A DNA stretch of 64,000 nucleotides from Curtobacterium sp. MCPF17_052. Lineage in GTDB: Bacteria; Actinomycetota; Actinomycetes; Actinomycetales; Microbacteriaceae. Positions 8,221 through 16,222 of this stretch are shown piece by piece. Both the position numbers and the translations under genes were made by a program. Positions within the stretch are counted from its first letter, which is position 1, and each line of letters opens with the position of its first letter. The DNA lies in contig NZ_QKSD01000003.1 in the NCBI RefSeq assembly GCF_003234085.1, forward strand, positions 204,307-268,306, in the 5' to 3' direction. The notes beneath the pieces were generated by a model, which was given only the letters and a program-made list of their open reading frames with translations, made no database searches and was not told the DNA's origin.

Positions 8221-8804
8221 TCCGAGTCCGTGATGCGAGGCTCTGCGCGGGCTGCATCGTCGCTGCGCTTCGACCACGGCGGGAGCGATTGGACGACGTA
8301 CCGAAGTTGCACGGCAGAGGGCTGGTCATCAGCGTTCATCGCAGATGGGCACAGCACCCGCAGTGCCGCGTAGCGAGCCAGGACGCGCTCTGCTCGTCGC
8401 TCGGTCCCGACGTCGGAGGGCACGAGGTCTTCCTTGCCCCTGGTCTCGAGTCGTTTGCTGATGTCGTCCTGTGCAAAGCGCTCGACGAGAGCATTGCTGA
8501 CGATCCGGCTCTCACGATCCGGGAAGAACCTCGACGATTGGGTCCGCGCGATGGCGGACGAAGAGATGTCGGTCCAATCCGTCGCCTCGCCTTGGCACCG
8601 CACGCGAGCAACCACACCGCGCTCATCGCTGATGGGATCCGGCGCGAAGAGCTGCCAGTTCTGGGAGAGGTGTGGATTCAGCAGGGACGTCACCGGGGCA
8701 ACGTCGAACTTGATCGGCGTGACCGGACCAGCCAGCACCAGGGCGCAAGCACCGAACGTTCCCGCGACTGCCACTCCAGTGGCTGCAAGCAAGGACTTCT
8801 GCAT
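8205..8804 (-). CDS. DUF5819 family protein, SdpA-like
   Basis: A 199-residue protein with one N-terminal membrane anchor (about residues 7-28) and an outside domain that opens with LSQNWQLFAPDP, the signature of DUF5819 and SdpA-type proteins that pair with HTTM partners. SdpA together with SdpB converts the SdpC precursor to active toxin in Bacillus; here the same role is inferred from family pairing and gene order. The ATG at 8804 follows CTGGAG with 4-5 nt spacing. It lies 51 bp after the precursor peptide gene, with a hairpin between them. Confidence 0.82.
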   Translation of the reverse strand: MQKSLLAATGVAVAGTFGACALVLAGPVTPIKFDVAPVTSLLNPHLSQNWQLFAPDPISDERGVVARVRCQGEATDWTDISSSAIARTQSSRFFPDRESRIVSNALVERFAQDDISKRLETRGKEDLVPSDVGTERRAERVLARYAALRVLCPSAMNADDQPSAVQLRYVVQSLPPWSKRSDDAARAEPRITDSEWIPL

Positions 8805-8820
8805 GGTTCTCCAGGAGGAA

Positions 8821-8846
8821 GGGGCCCGCCCACTGGGACGGGCCCC
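8821..8846 (-). terminator. Hairpin between precursor peptide gene and SdpA-like gene
   Basis: GGGGCCCG and CGGGCCCC form an 8-bp stem around a 10-nt loop, starting 9 nt after the precursor stop. No T-run follows, and the next gene's ribosome site comes directly after it. It could be a partial terminator or RNA stabiliser that makes more of the peptide mRNA than of the maturation genes. Confidence 0.55.
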
Positions 8847-8855
8847 TCGTACTCG

Positions 8856-9188
8856 TCAGCGATCGAAGTAGGCGGACTCGAGCTGTGCCGACGGCTGCCT
8901 TGCCTCCGCGGCGAAACCGAGGATGCTCGCGAGACGAGCGACGTTCCCCGCCGCCCGCGGCGCATTGGCCGCCTTGAACCCTGCTGCCAAAGCCTTCGCG
9001 ACACCCACCACTCCGCGCTGCTCTGGCTCAGAGGCCATCGACGAGGCACCGTGGTTCGCGACGACCTCTGCCATCGCGCTGGACTGCTCGTAGGACCCCT
9101 GAGCAGCCTGAGCCGGCGCAGCCAGCAGGAACGTGCCTCCGACCGCGACTACAGCAGCGGAAGCGATGAGCTTCGTTCTGAACTTCAT
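8856..9188 (-). CDS. Secreted precursor peptide, candidate SdpC-like toxin
   Basis: A 110-residue protein with a Sec signal peptide: MKFRTK, a hydrophobic core, then APAQA|AQGS with predicted cleavage near residue 28. The mature part has a polar N-terminal section and an Ala/Gly/Val-rich stretch at about residues 59-95 (RGVVGVAKALAAGFKAANAP...), which could form a cationic amphipathic helix, followed by a polar tail ending FDR. There is no Cys, unlike Bacillus SdpC with its disulfide. It is the first gene of the operon and has the best ribosome site (GGAG, 7-nt spacing). Order precursor / SdpA-like / SdpB-like / immunity makes it the likely antimicrobial peptide precursor; I do not recognise its sequence family. 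Confidence 0.72.
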   Translation of the reverse strand: MKFRTKLIASAAVVAVGGTFLLAAPAQAAQGSYEQSSAMAEVVANHGASSMASEPEQRGVVGVAKALAAGFKAANAPRAAGNVARLASILGFAAEARQPSAQLESAYFDR

Positions 9189-9268
9189 CTTCGAACTCCA
9201 ATCTGTTGTTTGGAGTACCTGTGTATCAGTTGCAGACCGACGGGTCTACCTGTCAGACGCGATGCAAT

Positions 9269-9705
9269 TGGAGCTCGAAGCCGCGGGCGTCGACATCATC
9301 CAGTTCGACGAGCCCGCGTTCACCGTCTTCCACGACGAGGTGCAGGACTGGGGCGTGGCCGCACTCGAACGCGCAGCGGAGGGCCTCCGCGCGCAGACCG
9401 CCGTGCACATCTGTTACGGCTACGGGATCGAGGCCAACAACAACTGGAAGGCGACGCTCGGGCCGGAGTGGCGGCAGTACGAGCAGTCGTTCCCGCTCCT
9501 GCAGCAGTCATCCATCGACATCATCTCGCTCGAGAGCATCCACTCAAAGGTGCCGCTCGAGCTCGTCGAGCTCATCCCGAGCTCCAACTGCGGGATGGCT
9601 CCCCTGGCGTGGGGTGCTGCGCTGGACAAGCTCGGCGCGCTGGCGGCGGGTGCGGCCATCGTGCGAAGCGAACTCACCGGCACTGCCGCGCCGGCAGCGA
9701 GCTAG
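9269..9705 (+). pseudogene. mesD fragment with internal deletion
   Basis: This segment is nearly identical to mesD from ELEAAGVD (intact position 5299) to the end, including the stop, but lacks the first 166 codons. It also has an in-frame 120-bp deletion that removes 40 residues between VELVEL and IPSSNCG. The deletion junction falls in short homology: GAGCTGATCC on one side and AAGCTCATCCC on the other. The zinc Cys is retained but the protein cannot be functional. It lies 80 bp upstream of the peptide operon, on the opposite strand. Confidence 0.93.
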
Positions 9706-9899
9706 CGGCTCGGCTCCGCAGGGCGGCTCAGCTCCACAGGACGGCTTGCCTCAGCAACGAGGCGAGCCGTCCTGCACGTCGCGTCCGCGAGGCGCCTGGC
9801 TCGCGGTCCGGCCTGGAGGCGCGGCTCGGCTCCGGCCAGCAGCTCAGGTTGGCCGAGCGCTCCGTTCTTCGGGCCTGACCGTCGGTCAGCTCCGCTTCG
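9706..9899. repeat. Duplicated mesD downstream flank
   Basis: The sequence after the mesD fragment also resembles the sequence after intact mesD (5851-5990). It has the CAGGGCGGCTCA start of the hairpin, the GTCGCGTCCGC string, and TCCGGCCTGGAGGC. The copied block therefore extends at least 130 bp past the mesD stop. The same junction to a lipoprotein gene appears in shorter form at 15714-15773. No gene is seen here. Confidence 0.7.
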
Positions 9900-10397
9900 T
9901 CACTCCTGGCTGTCGAGAACCATCTTGTCGAAGTCACCCGCAATGCACTGCGAGCTGCCGTCGATCGTGTACCCCCGGGGATCGGCGCGGAAGTCCGAAG
10001 AACTCACCGGACCGCCCCTGCCCCGCACTCCGAGGATGGGGTCCTCCCCGCCGGTCTGGTAGCGCTCCGTCGTGACCCCGAGGTCCTTCCAGTGACGCTC
10101 CACCGCAACGACATCCGCCTTCGGGTCAGCGCTCGCAGAACGGACCATCGCGTAAACGTACTGGACGCCGCCTTGCCCCATGCCGAGACCGCACTTCCCG
10201 AGTCGCGGGCCGTCACTGGGCTCCCACCCGCTACCGACCACGCTGGTCGATCCGTCGACGAACTTGACGATGGACTGTCTCGCTTCTTTCGCGTTCATGC
10301 CAGATCCTTCGCTGCAACCAGTGAGAAGGGCGACGGTGAGCAGGGCTGCTCCTGTTGCCCAGAGGACGGTGACGGCTTTCCGCCGAGGTGGTTTCAT
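9900..10397 (-). CDS. Lipoprotein of unknown function, downstream of the helical hydrolase
   Basis: A 165-residue lipoprotein with a lipobox LLTGC (Cys 28) after a basic start (MKPPRRKAV) and a hydrophobic core. The mature part has few Cys (KCGLG and SSQCIAG), which could form one disulfide. It has a good ribosome site (AAGGAAC, 7 nt) and lies 46 bp after the alpha/beta hydrolase gene on the same strand. A large secreted-type protein followed by a small lipoprotein suggests an immunity partner; this is inference. One degenerate paralogue lies at 15774 and a shorter remnant at 12446. Confidence 0.82.
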   Translation of the reverse strand: MKPPRRKAVTVLWATGAALLTVALLTGCSEGSGMNAKEARQSIVKFVDGSTSVVGSGWEPSDGPRLGKCGLGMGQGGVQYVYAMVRSASADPKADVVAVERHWKDLGVTTERYQTGGEDPILGVRGRGGPVSSSDFRADPRGYTIDGSSQCIAGDFDKMVLDSQE

Positions 10398-10443
10398 CTG
10401 GCAGTTCCTTCCAGATCGGCTCGCTTCAGCGAGATCGGCGTGA

Positions 10444-12330
10444 TCACTTCGTCAACAGTTCTGGCTGGCCGGTCGTGGCGTACCCGACGTTCTGCAGCGA
10501 CTGCGTGTTCTCGTCGAGGTACCCGCCGCCGTACCAGGTGTGCACCCCGTGATCACGGACAGGTTTGAGGCCCGGCGCCCCGTCAGCGCCGAAGCTCGTC
10601 GCGCCGAACTCCGGAGCAGTCGGATCTTGATGATGGTCAGAGCTGAAGTCACGCCCGACCGCCGCCCATTCGTCGCCACTCCAGTGCTCGATGATCGGCT
10701 TCACCACTTCTGCCTGCCCCGCGTAGACCGCATCCGCATGAATCTCGTCTGCCCCGTGGATGCTGTCCGGGATGCCTGCCGACGCGATCGCGGTGAACGA
10801 ATCGACGTGCACACCCTCGGTCGTGAGGGCATAGGACGCAGTCGTCGTGCCGTAGGAGTGCCCGAGGACGTTGACCGTGGGAATCGTACCGGCCCTCGTC
10901 GCATCGAGGCCCGTGATCGACGCAGCCAGCTTCTCTCCACCGGCTTTCGCGAAGTCGCTGCCGAACACGGCGGCACTCGCCGGCGGGACCGGCGGCGCCT
11001 CGTACCCCATCCACGCGACGACGGCGTTCGTGGTGCCGCGACCCGCGGGGACCGCCTTGGCTTGCTCGCTGTAGACGTTCTGAGCGGCATCCGTCCAATC
11101 GGTCATGCTGCCCGTGCTCGATCCCATCCCCGGCACCGCCCAGGTGACGTTGGCGGCTTCGTCGAGATCGCCGATGGAGACCGCTGCCAGGGGCGGATGG
11201 TCCGCGCTGAGCACCGTGAGCGTGCGCGGTGCACTCGGACCGCCGGAGCTGAGAGAAGACTTGATCGATTCGAGTGCGGAGAGGTCTTCGGCGTTCTTGC
11301 GCGCTTCAGCGCTGTAGACGCGGTCCGGACGATCGAGGTCGTCGAGGAACTGTTTCGCGGACGCGATCCGGCGATCGAGCACGGCGACGTTCGCAGCGCT
11401 GCGTGCCCAGTACGGTGCCCCTTCGAGATTCCCCAACACGGTCAGCACCGAGGTCGGAAGCAGAGCGAGGTCCGTAGCGTCTTCCCTCGTGAGACCGAGG
11501 TCCGTCCACACCGCGGCGACCTCGGTCGGGGTCAGTCCCGTCGTGAAGAGCCGCTGAACGTCTCGGACGAGCTCGTCGTCGGTCACCCTGTCGATCGCGG
11601 CATTCGTCAGTGATCCGACGCCCCCCGCCTGCTCGAACGCGTCGGCGATGCGGTCGATCCACGCAGCATCGGCTCGGTTCTCCTCGAGGAACCGTTCGAA
11701 CCCCGTCACGAAGGTGCACCCGTCGATCGTCACCCAGGAGCACGACGCGGTGAAGGTCTTCCACGAGCTGGCGAGCGTCGAGGCCTTCGCTGCTACAGCA
11801 GCATCGTTCGCCCGGCTGACCGTGCTGAAGTCGCGTAGCCGTGCCGGGTCTGCCGAGCTCCGCCCCTGACCCGTGCCGCCCCCGGACCGCCTGCGTTCCC
11901 GGGGTGCGAACGCCGCATGGATCAACGGCGGTCGCACCGCAACCTCCGACGGTTTCGGTGCCAGGATCACGACCGGGGGCAGGGTGCTCGTGGCGATCAG
12001 CGACGTCGCCGCAGCGTGCTGGCGTCTGCGATCGGCTTCGTTCCACGCGTCGAGGGCGTCCAGCCGGTCTTCCTCGGCTTCCGCAGCGGTCTTTGCGTCG
12101 CGCACCTGACCGACGAGGTCGTCGAGGACGGACGCCAACTTGCCCCGGTCGGTCGACTCAGTCGAGGCAGACTCGGTGAATCGGTCCGCGTAGGCTCCGG
12201 AAAAGTCAGCCGCTGCTTCCTCGACGGCGGACCGACGAGCCCCCGACTGAGCGCGAAGCTCGTCCTTCGCCGACGTGGCCGCTCTGATGACGGCGTCTGC
12301 CGCCGCCTCGTCGAACTCGATCTTTCCCAT
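10444..12330 (-). CDS. Large alpha/beta hydrolase with WXG100-like helical N-terminus
   Basis: A 628-residue protein. The first 120 residues are Ala/Glu-rich helices (FDEAAADAVIRAATSAKDEL and following) like the helical hairpins of WXG100/LXG-type secreted proteins. A linker with Pro and Gly follows. The C-terminal half is an alpha/beta hydrolase of the DUF1023 type, with the nucleophile elbow GHSYGTT near residue 490 and ITGLD/AVPGMGSS strands before it. There is no signal peptide; the N-terminal form fits export by a type VII (ESX-like) system, but no such genes are in the window. The ATG at 12330 follows GGAGGGGGA. The downstream lipoprotein may protect the producer from it. Confidence 0.85.
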   Translation of the reverse strand: MGKIEFDEAAADAVIRAATSAKDELRAQSGARRSAVEEAAADFSGAYADRFTESASTESTDRGKLASVLDDLVGQVRDAKTAAEAEEDRLDALDAWNEADRRRQHAAATSLIATSTLPPVVILAPKPSEVAVRPPLIHAAFAPRERRRSGGGTGQGRSSADPARLRDFSTVSRANDAAVAAKASTLASSWKTFTASCSWVTIDGCTFVTGFERFLEENRADAAWIDRIADAFEQAGGVGSLTNAAIDRVTDDELVRDVQRLFTTGLTPTEVAAVWTDLGLTREDATDLALLPTSVLTVLGNLEGAPYWARSAANVAVLDRRIASAKQFLDDLDRPDRVYSAEARKNAEDLSALESIKSSLSSGGPSAPRTLTVLSADHPPLAAVSIGDLDEAANVTWAVPGMGSSTGSMTDWTDAAQNVYSEQAKAVPAGRGTTNAVVAWMGYEAPPVPPASAAVFGSDFAKAGGEKLAASITGLDATRAGTIPTVNVLGHSYGTTTASYALTTEGVHVDSFTAIASAGIPDSIHGADEIHADAVYAGQAEVVKPIIEHWSGDEWAAVGRDFSSDHHQDPTAPEFGATSFGADGAPGLKPVRDHGVHTWYGGGYLDENTQSLQNVGYATTGQPELLTK

Positions 12331-12445
12331 GACGTCCCCCTCCGGCGCACCCCGGTCCGGGTTCCGACCCTAGCGTGAAGCTCCCCCTGAAGTCACGTAT
12401 TCCACATGCCAGTTTTCGATCGGGCGGCTGTCCGAGCTGCAGGTC

Positions 12446-12512
12446 ATCACTGGCCTCCCACTCGTCGCCGACCGTGCTGGACGATCCGTCGACGAACGTG
12501 ACGATGCACTGT
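12446..12512 (-). pseudogene. Remnant of the lipoprotein gene
   Basis: This about 65-bp segment matches the part of the 9900-10397 lipoprotein gene that encodes FVDGSTSVVGSGW (plus-strand GATCCGTCGACGAAC and flanks). It lacks both ends and has no open frame of its own. It marks a second breakpoint of the duplicated block, directly before the first PRC-barrel gene, as the 15774 copy stands before the second. Confidence 0.75.
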
Positions 12513-12637
12513 CATGCGGGAGCTCCACCCAGACCGCTGCGCTGTAGCAACATCTCCACGATCATCTCGTGAGGCGCTCGAGCCGGCCGCGCGGGCGCTG
12601 ACACAAACGGGTCAGGCCTGGGGCGTTGACTACACGC

Positions 12638-13063
12638 ATGATCACCAAGAGCATGATCTACGAGGTCAAAAACGCGCCAGTTCGAGATCGCGACGGCGCA
12701 TCGGTCGGCAAGGTCGCGCAGGTCTTCCCCTCCGACGAGGACGGCAGCGCTGCGTTCGTCAGCGTCGCGACAGGACTCTTCGGAGGCCACTCCGCGCTCG
12801 TCCCGGTCGAAGACGCCACCTTCGACGGAACGGATCTGCACGTCGGGTACGCGAAGAGCGCGATCAAGGGTGCACCCTCCCCCGGAGCCGGAAACACCGT
12901 GTCCGCCACTGAGGCGAACGCCGTCCGCAAGCACTTCGGGCTGTCCCCCATTGGCAGAGCGACCGGCGACATGGGTGATCCGCACGAGAACCTCGATCAG
13001 GCCGGTACAGGTCCTGCGGGAGCAGACGACAATGAGGGTGCAGGTACGACGCCTCCGGCATGA
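12638..13063 (+). CDS. PRC-barrel domain protein, copy 1
   Basis: A 141-residue cytoplasmic protein. Residues about 1-80 form a PRC-barrel-like domain (RDGASVGKVAQVF ... FVSVATGLFGGHSALVPVEDA), a small beta-barrel found in stress-related and RNA-metabolism proteins. The tail is acidic and disordered. The ATG at 12638 has no ribosome site but has TTGACT exactly 6 nt upstream, which fits leaderless transcription. A paralogue at 16223 is about 85-90% similar by eye, including the upstream 40 bp. Confidence 0.82.
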   Translation: MITKSMIYEVKNAPVRDRDGASVGKVAQVFPSDEDGSAAFVSVATGLFGGHSALVPVEDATFDGTDLHVGYAKSAIKGAPSPGAGNTVSATEANAVRKHFGLSPIGRATGDMGDPHENLDQAGTGPAGADDNEGAGTTPPA

Positions 13064-13179
13064 GCAGCGCCAGTGACCCGAGGAAGCGCGGGAGCGCGGG
13101 GGCCGCCAGCGCGGCGCGAACTGACATCTTCCGAGGCGAGCTGTCGGGGCGGAGCTGACGGTACTGCTCCATCTCCTCG

Positions 13180-13219
13180 GACTGGAGGCACGGTGCCAGC
13201 TGGCACCGCGCCTCCAGTC
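13180..13219. repeat. GGAGGC-family palindrome
   Basis: GACTGGAGGCACGGTGCCAG pairs with its complement with one mismatch; the centre is CAGCTG. It lies 117 bp after PRC copy 1 and could end that transcript. Same family as 1451. Confidence 0.75.
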
Positions 13220-13257
13220 AGGCACAGGGTCGCGGACACGCGGACGGCGGGGTGCCC

Positions 13258-13320
13258 CTCACATGTCGGCGATGAGCCGGAGCGTGTAGCCGTCGGGGAC
13301 CGTCTGGTGTTCGACGTAGT
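13258..13320 (-). pseudogene. Remnant of the 3' end of the 14876 gene
   Basis: The segment, which begins with the plus-strand stop and ACATGTCGGCGATGAG, matches 14876-14938 with only a few changes. It encodes the C-terminus VEHQTVPDGYTLRLIADM of the hypothetical protein there. It is joined directly to a mesD 3' remnant. Confidence 0.85.
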
Positions 13321-13337
13321 GCATGGACACCGGCGTA

Positions 13338-13451
13338 GCGCTCGACAAGCTCGGCGCGCTGGCGGCGGGAGCGGACATCGTCCGGAACGAGCTTGTCGCC
13401 CCCGACGGCAAGTTGGATCACTGGCCGCTGGGAGCCCCGGCCGCACCCTGA
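13338..13451 (+). pseudogene. mesD C-terminal remnant
   Basis: It encodes ALDKLGALAAGADIVRNEL, which matches the last 35-40 codons of mesD, then diverges (VAPDGKLDHW...). The open frame from 13324 is too short to work. It is fused to the remnant of another gene on the left side. Confidence 0.85.
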
Positions 13452-13470
13452 GACGAAGCAACCTCACCCC

Positions 13471-13476
13471 TAGACT
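13471..13476 (+). promoter_or_regulatory. -10 element TAGACT, leaderless start
   Basis: TAGACT ends 6 nt before the ATG at 13483, with no ribosome site between. The same spacing occurs at several genes in the window. Confidence 0.5.
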
Positions 13477-13482
13477 CGCCAG

Positions 13483-14698
13483 ATGCTCGAAAGCCGTCGC
13501 CTTCCACTGTGGGCGGGTCGCACGGCCGCGCTGCTGGGCATCGTGCTCGTGGCGTTCACCCTTCGCCAAGCGGTCGCTGCGGTCTCGCCGATCATCGGCG
13601 ACATTCGGACCGACTTCCCCGTCTCGAACCTCGACGTCAGCCTGCTCGGCACCCTGCCGCCGCTGCTGTTCGCGATCTCGGGGTTCACGGCACCGCGCGT
13701 CGCACGGCGCATCGGGCTCGACGGCGGGATCGTCCTCGCGCTGGTCCTCATCACCGTCGGCCATCTCGTCCGTGCGGTCGCACCCGGCGTCGCGATGTTG
13801 CTCGTCGGCAGCATCGTGGCGTTCGCCCGGACCGGTGTCGGGAACGTGTTGCTGCCGTCCGTCGTGCGTCGTTACTTCCCCGACCGGGTGGCCCTGCTGA
13901 CCGCGGTGTACGCGTGCATCGTAGGGGTCAGCACCGCGGTCCCGGCTGCCCTGGCTGCACCGATCGCGCAGTACTCCGGGTGGCGGACCTCGCTCGCCGT
14001 CTGCGCAGTGACCTCAACGGCAGCACTCGTCCCCTGGCACGTCGTCCTCACACAGCAGCGCCGACTGCCTCACGGACGCCGGTCTCGTCAGTCCCGCACC
14101 CACCGAGGTCGTCACTCGCCTGTGGCGATCACGCGCCGCACTGTCGATCACCGCGCTCTTCTCCTCGAGCGCGATCTGCACCTACGCGGCCTTCGCCTGG
14201 CTACCCGAGATCCTGCAGGACGTCGCCAGATCGACCCCGACCGAGGCGGGCGTGCTCCCCGCCATCACTGGCCTCATCAGTGTTCCCGGCGCGCTGATCG
14301 CTCCCTTGCTCGTGCCTCGACTCCGCAACGTCGGCTGGCTGATAGCTGGCGTCCTGAGCTTCGCACTCGGGTACCTCGCCCTGCTGCTCGCGCCGGCGCC
14401 GCTCACCCTGCTGTGGGTGCTCCTGATCGGCTGCGGCTCGATCCTGTTCCCCGTCTGCCTCGTACTGATCCACGTCCGCACCCGGACACACAGCGGAACC
14501 GTCGCGTTGAGCGGATTCGCCCAGGGCACCGCATACGCTCTCGGCGCGCTCGGCCCGCTGCTCGTCGGGCTGCTCCACGACGCCAGTGGCGGCTGGACAC
14601 TGCCGCTACTGTTCCTCCTCGCCGTCACGCTCGCGGCAGCGATCCCGGCGATCACACTCGGCCGTCCGACGTTCGTCGAGGACGAGCTCAGCCGGTAG
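13483..14698 (+). pseudogene. MFS transporter (CynX/NimT-like), frameshifted
   Basis: The first about 190 codons encode six membrane spans of an MFS permease (FTLRQAVAAVSPIIGDI ... AVYACIVGVSTAVPAALAAP) typical of the CynX/NimT cyanate/nitroimidazole group. Between about 14055 and 14085, in the central loop, the coding frame shifts. The second half (DAGLVSPAPTEVV..., then AAFAWLPEILQ and five or six more spans) continues in the next frame to the stop at 14698. The rest of both halves is intact, so the shift is recent or a sequence error. Confidence 0.82.
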
Positions 14699-14799
14699 CG
14701 GATGCGACCGACGCGGTCCATGCGATCAGCTTGAGCGGACATAGTCCGAAACGAGCTGTCGGCAGGCAGCTGAGTGCGCTGCTCCGTCTGGTCGGCCTA

Positions 14800-14829
14800 G
14801 AGGCTCGGTGCCGACTGGTACCGAGCCTC
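14800..14829. repeat. GGAGGC-family palindrome (GAGGCTCGGT arms)
   Basis: GAGGCTCGGT...ACCGAGCCTC with a 10-nt centre. It lies between the convergent MFS pseudogene and the hypothetical gene, so it may terminate both. Confidence 0.7.
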
Positions 14830-14875
14830 CCGTCCGGATCAGGGTCACAGACACGCGGCGGCTGCGCCCCACCCC

Positions 14876-15331
14876 TCACATGTCGGCGATGAGACGGAGC
14901 GTGTAGCCGTCGGGGACCGTCTGGTGTTCGACGTAGTGCACGAACACCGGCGCTGCCTGGTCGGCCGTGAAGAGCTCTGACGGGTGCCGCGGCTCGTGAG
15001 CAGCCTGCACGTCGATGGTCTCGGTGAGCGGTTCGGCGAGGTCGTGGTCACGGCCGATCACGTAGAACCGGTACTCGCCGTCGTCCTCACGACGGCGGAG
15101 CTCGACGCTCATCTTCTCCGCGGTGCCCCCGGCCTGGAGGTAGGAGTTGCCGTACTCGTCAATGACCGACTGCGGACCGGCGCGCCAGGTCTGATCGTCG
15201 ATCGGTGCGGAGAAGACGAGCCACGCGAAGTGGTCGCCGTTGTCGAGCAGGCCAAGGCTGCGGCGGATCTGGTCAGGGATCGGGCGGAACGTGTCGTTCA
15301 GGACGCTGCTGACAGAACCGTTGGTCTTCAT
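14876..15331 (-). CDS. Hypothetical protein, 151 residues
   Basis: I do not recognise this family. It is a soluble, acidic protein with no signal peptide or membrane span. Mixed strand and helix patterns (HFAWLVFSAPIDDQTWRAG and YRFYVIGRDHDLAEPL) suggest a compact fold. The ATG at 15331 is chosen over a TTG at 15340; neither has a clear ribosome site. Its last 20 codons are duplicated at 13258, which shows that it took part in the local rearrangements. It is flanked by two mesD remnants. Confidence 0.6.
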   Translation of the reverse strand: MKTNGSVSSVLNDTFRPIPDQIRRSLGLLDNGDHFAWLVFSAPIDDQTWRAGPQSVIDEYGNSYLQAGGTAEKMSVELRRREDDGEYRFYVIGRDHDLAEPLTETIDVQAAHEPRHPSELFTADQAAPVFVHYVEHQTVPDGYTLRLIADM

Positions 15332-15346
15332 GATGATCAAGGCGGG

Positions 15347-15520
15347 CTACTCCACGTGCTCGTAGGCGACAGAGGTGATCTTGATGCGCTCCCCACGCAG
15401 CGTGGCTTACGCAGGCTTGTCATAGGAAACGCCGTTGTCAAACGCGACTTCGACGCCACGCTGCTCCTCGTACTGCTTGAGGCCCTGTGCCTCCTTCTGC
15501 GCGGAGTCGGCACGCGCCTG
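15347..15520 (-). pseudogene. C-terminal remnant of an unknown gene with in-frame stop
   Basis: On the minus strand the frame reads ...QARADSAQKEAQGLKQYEEQRGVEVAF and ends in a TAA at 15407. It then continues in the same frame with ATLRGERIKITSVAYEHVE and a second stop at 15347. Protein-like sequence on both sides of the stop shows a decayed 3' end. It is cut on its 5' side by the mesD remnant. Family not recognised. Confidence 0.6.
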
Positions 15521-15713
15521 GCCGGAGGAGGTCGCGGAGGTGCTCCGTCGGGCGCTCGAGTTCGTCGACGCGGACAAGCTCATCCCCAGCTCGAACTGCG
15601 GCATGGCACCGCTGGCACGCGGCGCGGCACTGCAGAAGCTCGGCGCGCTGCCCGCGGGTGCAGACATCGTGCGAGCCGAGCTCGCGAGCGTCGCGGTGCC
15701 GGCAGCACGGTAG
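15521..15713 (+). pseudogene. mesD C-terminal remnant
   Basis: It encodes EEVAEVLRRALEFVDADKLI and on to the mesD stop, with changes such as QKLGALPAG. This is the last 64 codons of mesD, including the segment deleted in the 9269 copy, so the two fragments arose independently from full-length sequence. Followed by the same flank and lipoprotein gene as at 9706-9900. Confidence 0.9.
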
Positions 15714-15773
15714 CGGCGCGGCTCCAGACCGGTCTGGAGGCACGGCTCGGTCCCGGCGGACAGGTCCCGTCCG

Positions 15774-16105
15774 TCAGTCCTGGCTGTCGAGGCTCATCTT
15801 GTCGAAGTCGCCCGCGACGCACAGCGAGCCGCCGTCGATCGTGTACCCGCGGGGGTCCGCGCGGAAGTCGGATGAGCCCACCGGGCCGCCCCTGCCTCGA
15901 ACGTCGAGGATGAGGTCCTCGCCGCCCAGCCGTCGCCGACCACATCGGTCGATCCCTCGACGAACGTGACGATCGACTGCTTCGCCTGCTTCGGGCTCTT
16001 CCCCATCCCGACGCTGCAGCCGGCGAGGACGACCACCGTGAGCAGCGCCGCCGCAGTCGCTCCGATACCGGCGAGGGTCCCGCGCCGGGTCAGGTTCACA
16101 CGCAT
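15774..16105 (-). pseudogene. Lipoprotein paralogue with internal deletion and frameshift
   Basis: The start MRVNLTRRG, the lipobox VLAGC and the run QSIVTFVEGSTDVVGDGW match the 9900-10397 lipoprotein. About 55 codons are then missing, and the frame shifts before GGEDLILDVRGRGGPVGSS, which is again homologous up to the end (DFDKMSLDSQD). The middle of the protein is lost, so it is non-functional. Confidence 0.82.
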
Positions 16106-16222
16106 CTCCCCCCCCAGGTAGACGTCCTGCATCGACCTTGCCACGAGCAAGTCTCGCAGCGCTCGGGCCCGTCGCGCGACGACTGACACAAGCAGGTCAG
16201 GCTGGGAGCGTTGACTACGCCC

